Assembly: GCA_010093605.1 (NCBI GenBank)
Contig: MU004196.1
Location: 894,255-958,254 of the forward strand
DNA length: 64,000 nucleotides
Direction of reading: 5' to 3'
Source: Lophium mytilinum
Lineage: Eukaryota > Ascomycota > Dothideomycetes > Mytilinidiales > Mytilinidiaceae
Made by a program: the position numbers and the translations under genes
In this document: in pieces, positions 34,600 to 45,700 of the stretch
How the letters are laid out: every line of letters starts with the position of its first letter
Numbering within the stretch: the first letter of the stretch is position 1
Notes under the pieces: model-generated
What the model saw: only the letters and a program-made list of their open reading frames with translations
Databases searched by the model: none
Told to the model about the DNA's origin: nothing

Positions 34600-35976
34600 G
34601 TCCGCGAAGTGGTGTAGAGGACGCGCCAAAAGGGCTCGAAAGTGCCCAGCGCTCTTGACGGTGGATGGGGTTATGGACTAGGACGGTGTAAAGAGGGTAT
34701 TAGGGACGGGTGGGCGAGGGCGACGGGTTGCGAGTGTCGGGCGTGCTTCGACACGAGGCCGAAGCGGTCCGGCAGGCGGAGCTGGAGAGCTTAAGAATGA
34801 GGATAGTGAGTTAGACGGGTCTGTCCATGGTGTACCAGAGCGAGGTGATGGATGATTCGCGGGCTGCATTTCCCTGGAAGAGTGAATGACTTACCTACGG
34901 GTCAGGTCTGGGCTAGCACGGGCATCTTGACGAAGAAGCGAGGCTTTTTGGGTTAGAGAGCTTCATCGTGTGGTGGTGTGAAAGTGGCGTTTGAAGGCTT
35001 GTGGAGGACAAGAGGGAGAGGTGGTGGTGCGTGGAGAGGGAATGGCGGAGGAAGGCGTGGGATGTGGTGGTAGTGAGGGAGGTTAGCGATGGCGTTCCGT
35101 AATTCACTACACGGAGAAGCGGTGATTTCTGAGACGACCCTGCGTCGCGACTTGCCAGCCTTGTTCACCAACTGTGGCTCGAAGCCAAACTGCGTCACCG
35201 CGCACATGTGCTGCTGGTGATTGGTGGGGGCGCGGCCAGGGAGCCGTGGGAGCCACAGTTCGAGCGGATGTGCCCGGTCAGGCCAGTGGAGCGACAAACC
35301 CGACTTCTTCCACTCACTACAAGAAAAACTCGTTGGCGAGGCCCGAAATGGCATTCCGTTCGCACCAAGCTCCTCGCTTCGACGTGCCCGGGTGAGGTGT
35401 CCTAGGCCATAGTCTGGCCAGTCTTGGCAGCCGAGAAACCAGCCGCTGCAGAGGTAAAAGAGACCGCAAATGGAGCTATCGTGGTGTACTAATTTTGCAC
35501 TACTTTACAGCCTGTCTAGTAACATATAGTACACCTCAACACCTAGGAATACTGTTGAATACGTCACAGTAGACAAATGACTTTAAAGGTCAAGAGATCA
35601 CCCCGCGTGTTCATTGCACGGCCTCCCAAAGCCTCTGGCAGATTAAGTTTTTGTATTATTGCACCCATTGCATCCACCTGAGCTGCTGCGAGCCCTATGC
35701 TATCGTTCTTTCCATCTACGGTAAAAACCTCAAAATATCACACCATTAGACGGTGAATGCTTGACGAGAAGTCGCATCGCAAACATGTGAAACTCGCCTC
35801 GGCCGCACCCAAAGCAGGCCTAGTGAGAGATCTCCCGGAAGCCCGTGACCTCAAATCATCCCAAGCTTCACTCCACTTCATATCTTACATCTACACCTCC
35901 ATCTCCTTCATTCAAACCCCAATTATCTCGATCTCATAGCATACCACACCTCAATTCCACTCCAACCAACACAAAA
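34600..35976. other. Divergent intergenic region between SIW14 and the DUF3984-like gene
   Basis: About 1.4 kb. Small frames at 34678-34869, 34913-35107, 34953-35354 and 35174-35412 overlap on both strands without motifs. A GTAGGTAAGT string near 34900 on the minus strand could be a 5'-leader splice donor of SIW14. Nothing else seen. Confidence 0.45.
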
Positions 35977-37248
35977 ATGACCTCCACACCCCGCCGATCG
36001 CGGCGCTCCCATCCAAACCTCACCCACCTCTCCCTCGCACCCCTCTCCTCCAAATACCCCCTCGACGCCTCGACACCCCCCTCCCCCTCCTCCCCAACCG
36101 CCCAAACCCCCTCCTACATCGCCAACCGCTCCGCCCCAACCACCCCAGGAATCCTCTCCCTCTCCCAATCCCGCAGCACCTCTGCAACCCGCTCCCGACG
36201 CCGCCCCAAAACCCCAACCGCCGCCTTCGCCCACGACGGCTACTTCCCCGCCACACCCACCGAAACCCCGCAACGCGCCGTCGGCGAGATCCCCAAGGCC
36301 AAAAGCACCAGCGTGCTCGTCCCCGGCCTCTCCTCCATCACTACGCCCGCGACCCTCGCCATCGCCGGCGAGGGCAAGAAGCGCCACCACCTCCGCACCC
36401 GCACCGGCGGCGACTTCCGCCTCCCGACCCCGCTACAACGCCACCACACAACCCACGAGGCTGCTGACGAGTGGCTGCACCGCGCAGGCCTGGCGATTGC
36501 GGGCGAGACGCGCGAGAGCAAGGGCCAGAGCTGGCTGGTGCGCCGCGCGAGCTCGACGAGTTTGGTGCGGCAGAGCGATGGGTGGGATGAGCATCCTAGC
36601 CACGAGCATGAGGGGGTGCAGCTCATGAAGTTGTTATCGGGCGAGCATTTTGAGGGCGGCGAGGCTGGGTGGGTCAGCAGTCCGAGGGTGCTGTCGCGGT
36701 TTGGGAGTCGGGCGGGGAGCAGGATACAGAGTGCGAGGGGGAGTCGGAGGGGGTCGAGGGTGTGGGGGAGTAAGGGGGATTTGGGCGGGATGACATATGT
36801 GCCAGGGGGTGGTGGGGAGGAGGGGTATTTTGGGGAGGAGGTGGTGGAGGCGGATTTTGTGGGGAGTGATGAGGAGAGTGTGGGGGATGAGGAGGAGGTG
36901 GCGAGGTTGGCGAGGGAGAGGGGCTTTGGTTTGGGTGGGTGGATGGACCGGTTAATGGGGTGGACGCTGTTCAGTGTTGAGGAAGATGGGGAGAGTAGTG
37001 ATGAGGAGGGAGAGGAGGAGGAGGAGGCGCTGACGAGGGAAGAGGTGTTGTTGAAAAAGGAGGTGGAAGCAAAAAGGAGAAAGATGGAGCGGGAGACTAT
37101 CATTGCCGCTTCGGCGGCGGGATCTAAGGGGAAAGAGGTTGAAAACGAGAATGATGTCCCAATACCAGAGCTTGTCCCGGCGGAAGGTGAGGGTGGGTGG
37201 CAGGATGCTGCATGGCTTCTGAGCGTTGCATCAAAGGTCCTTTTGTGA
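35977..37248 (+). CDS. DUF3984-like fungal protein
   Basis: Single exon of 423 residues. ATG 35977 is chosen over 35845 because the conserved start MTSTPRRSRRSHPNLTHLSL follows it and the upstream part is a pyrimidine-rich leader. SHPNLTHLSLAPLSSKYPLD, then SAPTTPGILS, GYFP, AADEWLHRAGLAIAGETRES and QSWLVRRASSTSLV is the pattern I associate with PF13136 (DUF3984). The protein is basic and Ser/Thr/Pro-rich at the N-terminus, Gly/Ser/Arg-rich in the middle and strongly acidic with a possible coiled coil in the last 130 residues. No catalytic motif or membrane segment. Function unknown. Third positions are nearly all C up to about 36530 and nearly all G afterwards, the clearest such switch in the window. 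The 346-codon antisense frame is a shadow. Confidence 0.8.
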   Translation: MTSTPRRSRRSHPNLTHLSLAPLSSKYPLDASTPPSPSSPTAQTPSYIANRSAPTTPGILSLSQSRSTSATRSRRRPKTPTAAFAHDGYFPATPTETPQRAVGEIPKAKSTSVLVPGLSSITTPATLAIAGEGKKRHHLRTRTGGDFRLPTPLQRHHTTHEAADEWLHRAGLAIAGETRESKGQSWLVRRASSTSLVRQSDGWDEHPSHEHEGVQLMKLLSGEHFEGGEAGWVSSPRVLSRFGSRAGSRIQSARGSRRGSRVWGSKGDLGGMTYVPGGGGEEGYFGEEVVEADFVGSDEESVGDEEEVARLARERGFGLGGWMDRLMGWTLFSVEEDGESSDEEGEEEEEALTREEVLLKKEVEAKRRKMERETIIAASAAGSKGKEVENENDVPIPELVPAEGEGGWQDAAWLLSVASKVLL

Positions 37249-37336
37249 GCGTTCTCATCGAAAATATTATAATTATACAATAGAGCTCTTTTGACGTCTA
37301 TCTTTCATCTATTGCTGTTGCTCTGCCAGCGAAGAA

Positions 37337-39488
37337 TTATTTTCCTAAACACCACACTACAACGTCTCCCCTTCTCCTGGAGTCGTCGTGGAAGTGTGTG
37401 TTGAACCTCCTCCAGCATTCGGTATATCTCGTTCCTCGGAGCACCTCCGTCATCGTCTCTTCCAACTGTTCGAAGAAAACCAAGTATCGAGGCCAGGCTC
37501 TGGCTCTGAGGCTTTTATTCGCGATTACGGAAGCATCTCCCTCATCCGCGCCTTTGCCGATGCTATCGGCGCTCACTGTCCGCAAATCAGCCATATGCTT
37601 GTTAATCCAACCGGAAGGCCCCGGCTCAATGTAAAACTGGTCAGCCTCATCTAGGTACGCCCCTCGCTCGCTCAGAGGAACATCAAGCGGCGGCTCGCAA
37701 GTCAGCGCCCAGGCATCGATGCCTGGATGCACGAAATGGCTTCGCCACGGGGTGCTGTGACAGGGCATTAGAAAGCCCACGTCGAACGGCTCGAGCTGCT
37801 GTGTCTCGTGTTGGTGCCGCAGGTATGACATTACGTCGATGACCCCGCGTTGGTGCACTTGAGAGACATAGCCCGCAATGATGAGGTTGAGAAAGAGGAG
37901 GACAGCGAGGATGGCCTTGCGAGAGGTAGTGAGCGGATTCAAGAACGCGCTTAATGGGCCCGCGGCCAGAACGTGTAGGAAGGGTAGCACCGGGTACAAG
38001 AACCGCACTTCCTTGTGCGATATCAGGCTCATGGCAACGGCCACAGCGATAGTGGTGCATGCCAGACGTCTTAAAATGGTGCGCGCAAACGCATCCCGGG
38101 CACTTCGAGGCGCGGCAATTGCCGGGGGCTTCGGGAGGTTTTGCCAGATGCCCACGGCTGCAAAAGGCAACGCAGTGGTGAGCAGAAGCGGGACGCCCTC
38201 AGTCAGGTAGTAATCAGGGCGGTTTCTCCCGTAGAAGACGGCCAGCGATTGTGCAATGTTGAAGTACAGGAACCGGACCGGCGGGAGCGTCCAGAAGCCG
38301 TAGAAAAGCCTATCTGAGAGGGCGGATAATACGAGTACTGCGGATCTGAAACAAAAGGCGAACGTTAGCTAATCCAATCAGCCAGCAATGTTGCTGAAGG
38401 AGCCGTCTGCAGTTGTCGTTCAGCTATAGGACCCACTTACCCGCATACCAGGACTTCTCGGACCAAGACATAACGCCCGCGAGTCGTAGCTCGCCACAGA
38501 GTCGGGACGGCGATGCAGGCCCAAATGAGGGCATTTGTGGGCCTGAGAATACACGCAACAGCAGCTAAAAGTAGCGACAGTCTTAGCCTGTGATAGCGAG
38601 TGTGGGGAATCAGCTTCTCGGCACTACGGGATCGTGAAGGATGTTCGCGTACTTGGATGGAGCGCCGACGGCGTTGCTCGCACAATGTTCTGGTTTGAGT
38701 GTGTCCTTATCTTTCGACGTGGTGTTGCTGCTAAGGTCAGGCCGTTGCCAAGGCCAGTGGTATACGGCAATCGACGTCAATGTTGTCTCGAGGCAATTAG
38801 ACAAGGTGCGGGGAGCGCAGAACCACTGCCACGGGCTGCAGACCGATAACGCAAGCTGCCGAAACAAACAGGCAGATCAGCTCAGCTGTGCAGAACAAAC
38901 AGACATAATCTTGCAGCGGAACGTACAGTGACCCATGCCGTGCGAGAGCTCCGGCCATAAATCTTCTGGGCTAGCCTCCACGTGTAACAATCGAGCAGCG
39001 CAGCAAAAACGGCCTGCACGACCTTGGGTGCGGCGAGAAGCAGCTCGGCTCGCAGGCGTGGAGAGGCCTGGCACAAATTGGCAAGCGTTGCCGCGACGTG
39101 ATAGACGGCCGCAAATAGCGCTGGGTGCAGCGAAGAGCGCAGTTGGGCCCGCCATTCCTGCAGACATCGTGAGATTGCAGCCCAGACGGCCGATTGGCAT
39201 GTGAGGGCGAAGACGGGATGGAAGCAAGAAGAAGACTCTGTATACCCATGTTATCCAGGCACCGGCATGCTGGCCAAATGCGAGCTGCCAGGCCGGCTCC
39301 AGGGACTGAAAGTACTCGTCCGGCTGGAAGAAGGTGCGGAGGGTTAGTGCGCTGACGATGCGGAGGGCCACCAGCAGCAGCAGTACGTATGGCGTGGACA
39401 GAGATTTCTCGCCAGTCGCGGGCCTCGTCGTGGCCGTCGCTCGGTGGCCGCCTCCAGCGCCGGGTCCGCGGCGGACAGGCATGGGCAA
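37337..39488 (-). CDS. GPI10: GPI mannosyltransferase 3 (Gpi10/PIG-B, GT22)
   Basis: Five exons: 39488-39246, 39157-38927, 38855-38653, 38587-38441 and 38345-37337, giving 610 residues (sum divisible by three). It adds the third mannose to the GPI anchor precursor in the ER lumen. [20 protein letters not shown] carries the acidic loop of GT22 enzymes. Next come [52 protein letters not shown] and [16 protein letters not shown] (the HKE-RF motif). It is multipass, with a C-terminal luminal region [20 protein letters not shown]. The third intron (38652-38588, 65 nt, branch GCTGAT) was chosen because the raw frame breaks there and only this join keeps phase. Convergent with the DUF3984-like gene at 88 bp. 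Confidence 0.92.
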
Positions 39489-40633
39489 TCAAATCAGGGC
39501 GTGAAGAAAAGCTGGCGGCCAGAAGCGTGCTGCTGTGATCAAGCTGGGACAGCTCGCGACGTCTGGAACGCTCGGGGTGCAGGCTGGCGGAGGACTGGTC
39601 GATGAAGAAGTCCAAGCGAGAGAGCACGGCCTGGGATGCGCTGCACACGGCCATTTTCATCGCGATACCGCCAGCCACAAGCGCTCCGTCAGGCACCGTT
39701 GTCGGACCAGCGTCCGTGCTGCGAAAAGCTTCCTATCGTGAAGTCCCACTCGGGCTTAGCGTGAGAAGGCGTGGTGTTGCGCGCGTGCCAAGGCAATATC
39801 GTGACAGCCTCCCACCCGATGGAGGATGTGACTGCTCACATTGCCGGTCGCCCCCGTCTCACCACTCTCGAGCGTCATTTACTGTTCGACCCCGCTGGTT
39901 CGAGTGCTGCCGCGCTGCGTGAGGAGGCGCATCGGCCGATCCGCGGAGAAGATGTCGAGAACCGTGTCCCATTCACGGCGATCAGCAGACCGTGACAAGC
40001 GACAGGCTATGCAGCCAATCCCCGGGCCAGCTAGCAGCGGCTTTCCGTCTCGGCGTATGACGGACTCTGGCTGGGCGGTGGCGCTGGGATGGATGGTTCG
40101 CCGTCCTGCGCGGGAACCAACAAGCAAAAAGCGGAAAATCTGGGGAAAGCGGCTGATCCAGCAGGAGGGGTGACGGCCACCAGGCCACCCTCATCATGAT
40201 GAGTCTCGGAATCAGCACCGCCGCCGAGCAACGTCGATGCGCAGAGCGCGGCTGGCAAAAGTGCAGGCCTTGACTGGCCTCCTGCAGCTCGTGGGCTTTC
40301 TGGGAGCGCTGCATAAGTGCAGCACCAGCGCCGCTGGCCCCGGACGGAAAGAAACTTTCTGCTGCGTCTGGCGGGGGTGTTGCCAGGTGTGCCAGGGCGC
40401 GAGGAGTGTCCTGCGTATGTGTCCTGCGTAGAGCATCTGATGTCCGTGGTTCATATCAAATGGCGTTGAGTGTTGAAGCCGATCGTTTGGTTGAGGCCTC
40501 ACCACCAGCCCTGCTGGGGCAGCCTGCAGCTTGTGCAGCGAATTGCAAGGCATCGTCACTGCCCCCAGCATGCCCAGAAGACGCCCTCTCTGCTCGCGGC
40601 TTAGGGCCGGTTCGTGAGCGGCGTGCACCCTTC
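39489..40633. other. Region between GPI10 and the transposon
   Basis: About 1.1 kb, G+C-rich, with many overlapping open frames on both strands (39535-39995, 39841-40314, 40212-40730) that lack motifs. Probably the GPI10 promoter side of what was one GPI10/kinase intergenic region before the transposon inserted. Confidence 0.45.
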
Positions 40634-40638
40634 CCATG

Positions 40639-40667
40639 CACGCGGGGGACAAAAAAAGCCGTACACC
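40639..40667 (+). repeat. Left terminal inverted repeat
   Basis: 29 bp, exact reverse complement of 42051-42079. Confidence 0.9.
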
Positions 40668-40742
40668 GTAAGCGAGCTGGCACACCGCCCCACTAAAATT
40701 TAGCCTGCCCCTAATGCTCCACCACCACAACTACATTCACTC

Positions 40743-41922
40743 ATGGCTGACAACGCTGCTCATTCAGACCACGAGACACCGGTTAAGGCTAAGGTTAAAG
40801 GGGCCATTAAATTCCTTAAAGCCAAAGGCATAAAGGGGCAAAAGGAGGATGTTTTTAGGCACTTTAAAGTGTCCCATACCGAGGGCTATTAGATGCTCTC
40901 AAATCACCTAAGAAGACACTATAACAATCCTGAAGTGGAGGAGAATAGGGGCAGGAAGTCCCTTATCTCTTAGCAGGACCTAAAGAACATGGAGGGTATT
41001 CTTAAAGAGCATAGCTTCTCAGCAAGAGCATTTAGCTGGGAGCAGCTAGCCTATAAAGCTGGCATAGAGGATCAGTATAGGGATATTATAGCTGGCAAGA
41101 CTATTAAGCGTGTAATAGGTAGAATAGATTATCACAAGTGCATTGCCTGCAAGAAAGAATGGGTAAGTAATAGTATAGTAAAGAATTAAAAGGAGTATGC
41201 CAAAGTTATGCTTAAGAGGTACCTAGAACTAGAGAATTAGTGGAGAGTTTACTTTTCAGATAAATGCCATTAGGGCATTAGACCACAAGGTACATTTCTT
41301 ATGCCTTAGCGTTTAATTCTTATGCTTCGGCGTCCAATTCTTATGCTCTACAGGCAAGCTTTAAATTATCTAAAAACCAGGTGAACGCTACTGCCATAAT
41401 TGCATTCAACAAGAGGATAATCGGCAGGTAGAGAATGCTCAAAAACGGCTGCATTCTTAGGCTGCTGCCGGCCATAACTTTATATCTCTATTGCATTTCT
41501 ACAATATTCCAAGTAATAAGAATAGGAAGATAACACACGTGGGGTATATTGATATTCTTAACACCATGGTAAAGCCCTGGCTTAATGCTAAAGAGAACTT
41601 TATCTTAGAGGAAGATAGGGATTCTAGGCATGGCATAGGCAAGAAGAACATTATTTAGACGTAGAAAGAAGAGAATAGTCTTAAATCATACTTTAATTGT
41701 TATAATTCACTAGATCTAGCCCCTATTAAGAACTGCTGGCAGCCTCTAAAGCAGTATATTAAGAAGTTCCCTCACTGGGATAAGGATACAACAAGAGAAT
41801 TAGCTTAAGAAGGATGGGATAAGATAAGAAGAGACTATTCATTCATTAATTGAAAGGTGGACTTAATGCCTAAGAGGCTGCAGGCTGTTATTAATCAGGA
41901 CGGCCAATTGACAGGCTACTAG
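40743..41922 (+). pseudogene. Transposase remnant (Tc1/mariner-like), inactivated
   Basis: Reading starts MADNAAHSDHETPVKAKVKG, with a helix-turn-helix-like N-terminus, then FSWEQLAYKAGIEDQYRDII and GRIDYHKCIACKKEW. Catalytic-core traces follow: YFSDKCH, LHFYNIPSNKNRKITHVGYI, FILEEDRDSRHG, LAPIKNCWQPLKQYI and LMPKRLQAVINQDGQLTGY. Many in-frame stops interrupt it, including TGG-to-TAG changes inside the HS*AAAGHNF and II*T*KEEN blocks. The expected acidic residue in API(E)NCW is Lys. At least one frame slip lies near 41290-41370. It cannot encode a working enzyme. Confidence 0.8.
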
Positions 41923-42050
41923 CTAGTGAATGTATATTTGTGTCCCATATTATGCTCCTGTAACATCTGCATGCTGCTGGCCATTAATTTGGCTGTATTC
42001 CTCGTACAAAGTTGATGGTTGAGGCATTTGGTGGTCGCGGCGTCATTTCG

Positions 42051-42079
42051 GGTGTACGGCTTTTTTTGTCCCCCGCGTG
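42051..42079 (-). repeat. Right terminal inverted repeat
   Basis: 29 bp, exact reverse complement of 40639-40667. Confidence 0.9.
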
Positions 42080-42084
42080 CCATG

Positions 42085-42778
42085 GTGGGCGGCGGCCATT
42101 GACATATCGACGTCTGCGCGACCCATTATTGCTCGGTCCGCCTAGCCTGCGAAGCCCTCTTTCATCCTTTGTCTGCTGCCCCATACCGCGCCCCCGTTAG
42201 CGTATCACTTACCTTTTATTGCCAGTCCCCAGAGAAGGCCCGCGGTGCTTCGTAGGTAGCGCCATCTGCGCCCGAGCCTCCCACCCTACCCTCGTCCCGC
42301 TCTCGTCACAAAGGCCAGGGCGTCGCCGTGAAGCCATCGTCATAAATTTCCTCCTTGTGCCATTGCCAGGTAAATCGCGGCTGGTGCCCCTCTTCGCGTA
42401 CCGCCACACACGCACCCAGACTGATCTGCTTGTTGCGAGCCCATAGTGTCCAAACTCGTCGTCAAAGGTGGTAGACTGCGTATATCGCCCTCGAGAGTCA
42501 CCACACCACCACGGCCGTCGGTACTCTACCAACCCAAGCACCCCAGCCCGCCACCGCCCGCGCCCCCATATTGGAGCCTTCGCAGATTCTGGCAGTTACG
42601 TCTGTCTGAATTGTCGCCGTCTGTGAAGCCTCTCCCCTCCCAGTCGCGGCTACACAGGATGATACGGCCTCCACACACTGTCTCCGTGGTCTACGCCTAG
42701 CAACACTCGAGCTCTGCGCAATAATATGGGAAACTGCGCGCCTACATTTCTTGGAGAACCGGCCTGAGCGCCTGAACC
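42085..42778. other. Promoter/5' leader region of the kinase gene
   Basis: 694 bp between the transposon and the kinase ATG. Pyrimidine-rich with no supported gene. Open frames at 42209-42541 and 42446-42700 lack motifs. The transposon therefore sits about 700 bp upstream of the start codon. Confidence 0.45.
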
Positions 42779-45700
42779 ATGAGCTCCTCCGAACACAACG
42801 ACCCCGCTGTCATGGGCGACCCAGGTGTGGACGTCATGGCCACGGCCATACACAGTGAAGGCGAGCCAGAGCCAACATCTCTCCCGTCCGTAGTCTCTCA
42901 TGAGAAGCGTCGGGAGAGCGCCGTGGAAGAGCAGGAAATACCTCGCGCCGTCGCGGTGGATCCCGCGGTGAACGATGAGGCGGTAGAGCCCACCGATTCA
43001 AGGGTACGACCAGGCGACGAGTCCGACAGCACCCCACGGTCGGAGGTTCCGTCTGGAGTGGACGGTTGGGACCACAATGCCCATCCAGACCAGACGGGAC
43101 ACTCGGAAACAGGCTACTTTGCTCCACAGCCGTTGCGATATTTCTCCTCCAAACTTCCGCCCACAACGTCGTCTACAGAGCCGTCGCCAATACCGAGCCT
43201 CAATGCCTCGACTACCTCTGTCAACCGGCTTCACGTCGAGACTACTACCAACTCCGCCGCCGCTCTGGAGCATCAGGATCGACCTCCTGTCCTCAGGGAC
43301 CTCTCTACCACTTCCACGGCGAGCACGTCTACCGTAAGAGCACCGTCAGCGGAACCCACATATCAGTTCACCACACCTCCAAAGCCTCACAAAGATATCC
43401 CAAGCTATCCCAACCAAGCTTATGCCGCCCTTCAGACACAACATTACCCACCGCCCTACTCACCGCAGATACTGCGCACACGAAGCTCTCACGCGGCACA
43501 CTTCTCACCTTCCTCGAAAGCAGCAGCGTTCGGCCTTGCCAACGAGGAGCGTAGCATGCTAGACACAGGCTCTAGGACAGTAGGCAACTCCCCTGCGAGT
43601 ACCCCTGGGTTATTTAGCCCAGCCACACCCTCGTCCTCGTATTCACACGACGACCACGGCTCCTATCCTAGCCCGTATCTTCATTATACGCACCGGCAGG
43701 CTCCCAAAGAAACTCACGTTGCTGATGTTGACGTGGATCCCATTTCAGGACGCAAGATCATCAACTCCTACGAGGTCATTGATGAGCTCGGGCGCGGAGT
43801 CCACGGCAAGGTCAAGCTTGGTCGTAACCTAGAGACGGGCGTCTTCGTTGCAATCAAGATCGTAGACCGATACTCCAAACGCCGCCGTCTCGGTAAGAAT
43901 ACCAACCACGAAGACAAAATTAAGAAGGAGATTGCCATCCTCAAGAAGGCGCGTCATCCGAACATTGTCAGTCTGCTCGAAGTGATTGACGACCCGAGTC
44001 GGAAGAAGGTGTACATCGTCTTGGAGCACGTGGAGCTCGGTGAGATAAAATGGCGGACAGAGGCAGCAAAAGAGATTGCACAGGTAGAGTTTAGGAGATT
44101 CCAAAGGGAACGGCGAGGTATCTTCGATAATGATGCTGCCGTGCATGAAGATGACAGCATCATCAACACAGCTCATCGCCGTTTAGAGAGGCGTGAGAGA
44201 CAAAGGTTAAAAGAGTTGCACCAACGTCGTATGCTGCAGGAGCCGCAACTGCAGAGTTGGAGTTTTGAGCATGGCGGCGACTCGGATGAAGAGACGTCAG
44301 ATAACGAGATCAGATCCAGCTCAACAGAGAACCGTGCGGTGGAACATGTTAGTGGTTACGACAATGGCGATGAGGGCCGAGCCGAACAGCGTCAACAAGG
44401 TAACATCCTCACTGCTTCGCGATCACAGACCCCTATCGCCGGGTCCCAGCACATTACTCAACACGTAGATCTCACAGGCCTCGAAGGGACTATGTACGGA
44501 GCATATGAACCCGAAATATTCCGCGGACGCACCCCGAGTCTCGCTGGGAGTCTCTCTTCACACTACACCGACCCGGACGATATGAGCGACATAGAAGAAC
44601 ATTTCCGATATGTACCCCTCATGACCTTAGAGGGGACCCGGGAGGCATTCAGGGATACCGTACTCGGGCTAGAGTATCTCCACTACCAAGGTGTCATCCA
44701 TCGAGATATCAAGCCCGCAAATCTTCTCCTAACCAAGGAGCATCGCGTCAAGATCTCGGATTTTGGTGTATCCTTCCTTGGCAAGCAGTCGCCCGACGAA
44801 AGCGATGACATGTCAGAGTCGGAAGCGCACGACGCCGACGAAGCTATCGAGCTCGCGAAGACCGTTGGTACGCCTGCGTTCTACGCTCCGGAACTGTGCC
44901 GGACGGACATCGATGCAGAAACTCCTCCGGTGACTGGCAAGATCGATGTGTGGGCTTTGGGTGTCACTCTGTACTGTCTCGTATTCGGCCGAGTACCCTT
45001 CCATGATCAGAACACGTTCGCATTAATGCGCGCCATCACTGAGGAAGAAGTATACATCCCACGCTACCGGTTGAAGGCTGTCGCCGAGAAGTCCAATTCA
45101 AGACCCAGCTCGCATGGCCCCCTATATCACTCTATCAGCAGCAACAAACGAGCACCTCACGATCTTGAGTACGAGCCAGTCAATGACGATCTTCATGACC
45201 TGATCAAGCGACTACTTATCAAAGATCCCCGCAAGCGCATCACGCTTAAGGAGATCAAACATCACCCATGGCTTCTTCAAGGCATTGACAACAAGGTTGC
45301 TTGGGTCGAGGAGACGGATCCAACAAGACAAACGAAGGGCAGGAAGATTGAAGTCTCCAAGGACGAAGTTGCCCAAGCCGTCATGCCAATCAAGTTTATG
45401 GATCGGGTACAGTCCGTTTTCAAGAAGACCATAGGGGCAATGACAGGGCTTGGCACCCGAGCTGGATCAAGAAGACGAGCGCAAAGCTCCGCAACCAATC
45501 CCGACGGCCCGGGCCAGTTATCGACGGCTTCGTCAAGCAGCACAATTAGTCAAGACGGTCGCAGGCCGAGTCTCGCCATGAACGAGTCGATTTATGCTGC
45601 CTTGAGAAGCTCCAGAGAGCCCGATCATCCTCTTTCCCATAGTGTCACAGTGAGCCCAGAGGCTAAGGAACATTCCCACTATTTTGAAACTCCCGGTTCG

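Larger units (their letters stand above)
40639..42079 (+). mobile_element. Degenerate Tc1/mariner-type TIR transposon, 1441 bp
   Basis: A perfect 29-bp terminal inverted repeat (40639-40667 and 42051-42079, starting CACGCGGGGGACAAAAAAAG) encloses a broken transposase frame. The flanks carry an identical 5-bp CCATG at 40634-40638 and 42080-42084, the apparent target-site duplication. The interior is A+T-rich and TpA-rich, unlike the G+C-rich flanks. A 5-bp duplication is unusual, since Tc1/mariner elements normally duplicate TA; either this family differs or the match is chance. Confidence 0.85.

Noticed and set aside
36240-37280. 346-codon minus-strand frame opposite the DUF3984-like gene
   Set aside because: Ser/Pro low-complexity translation, antisense to a supported gene.
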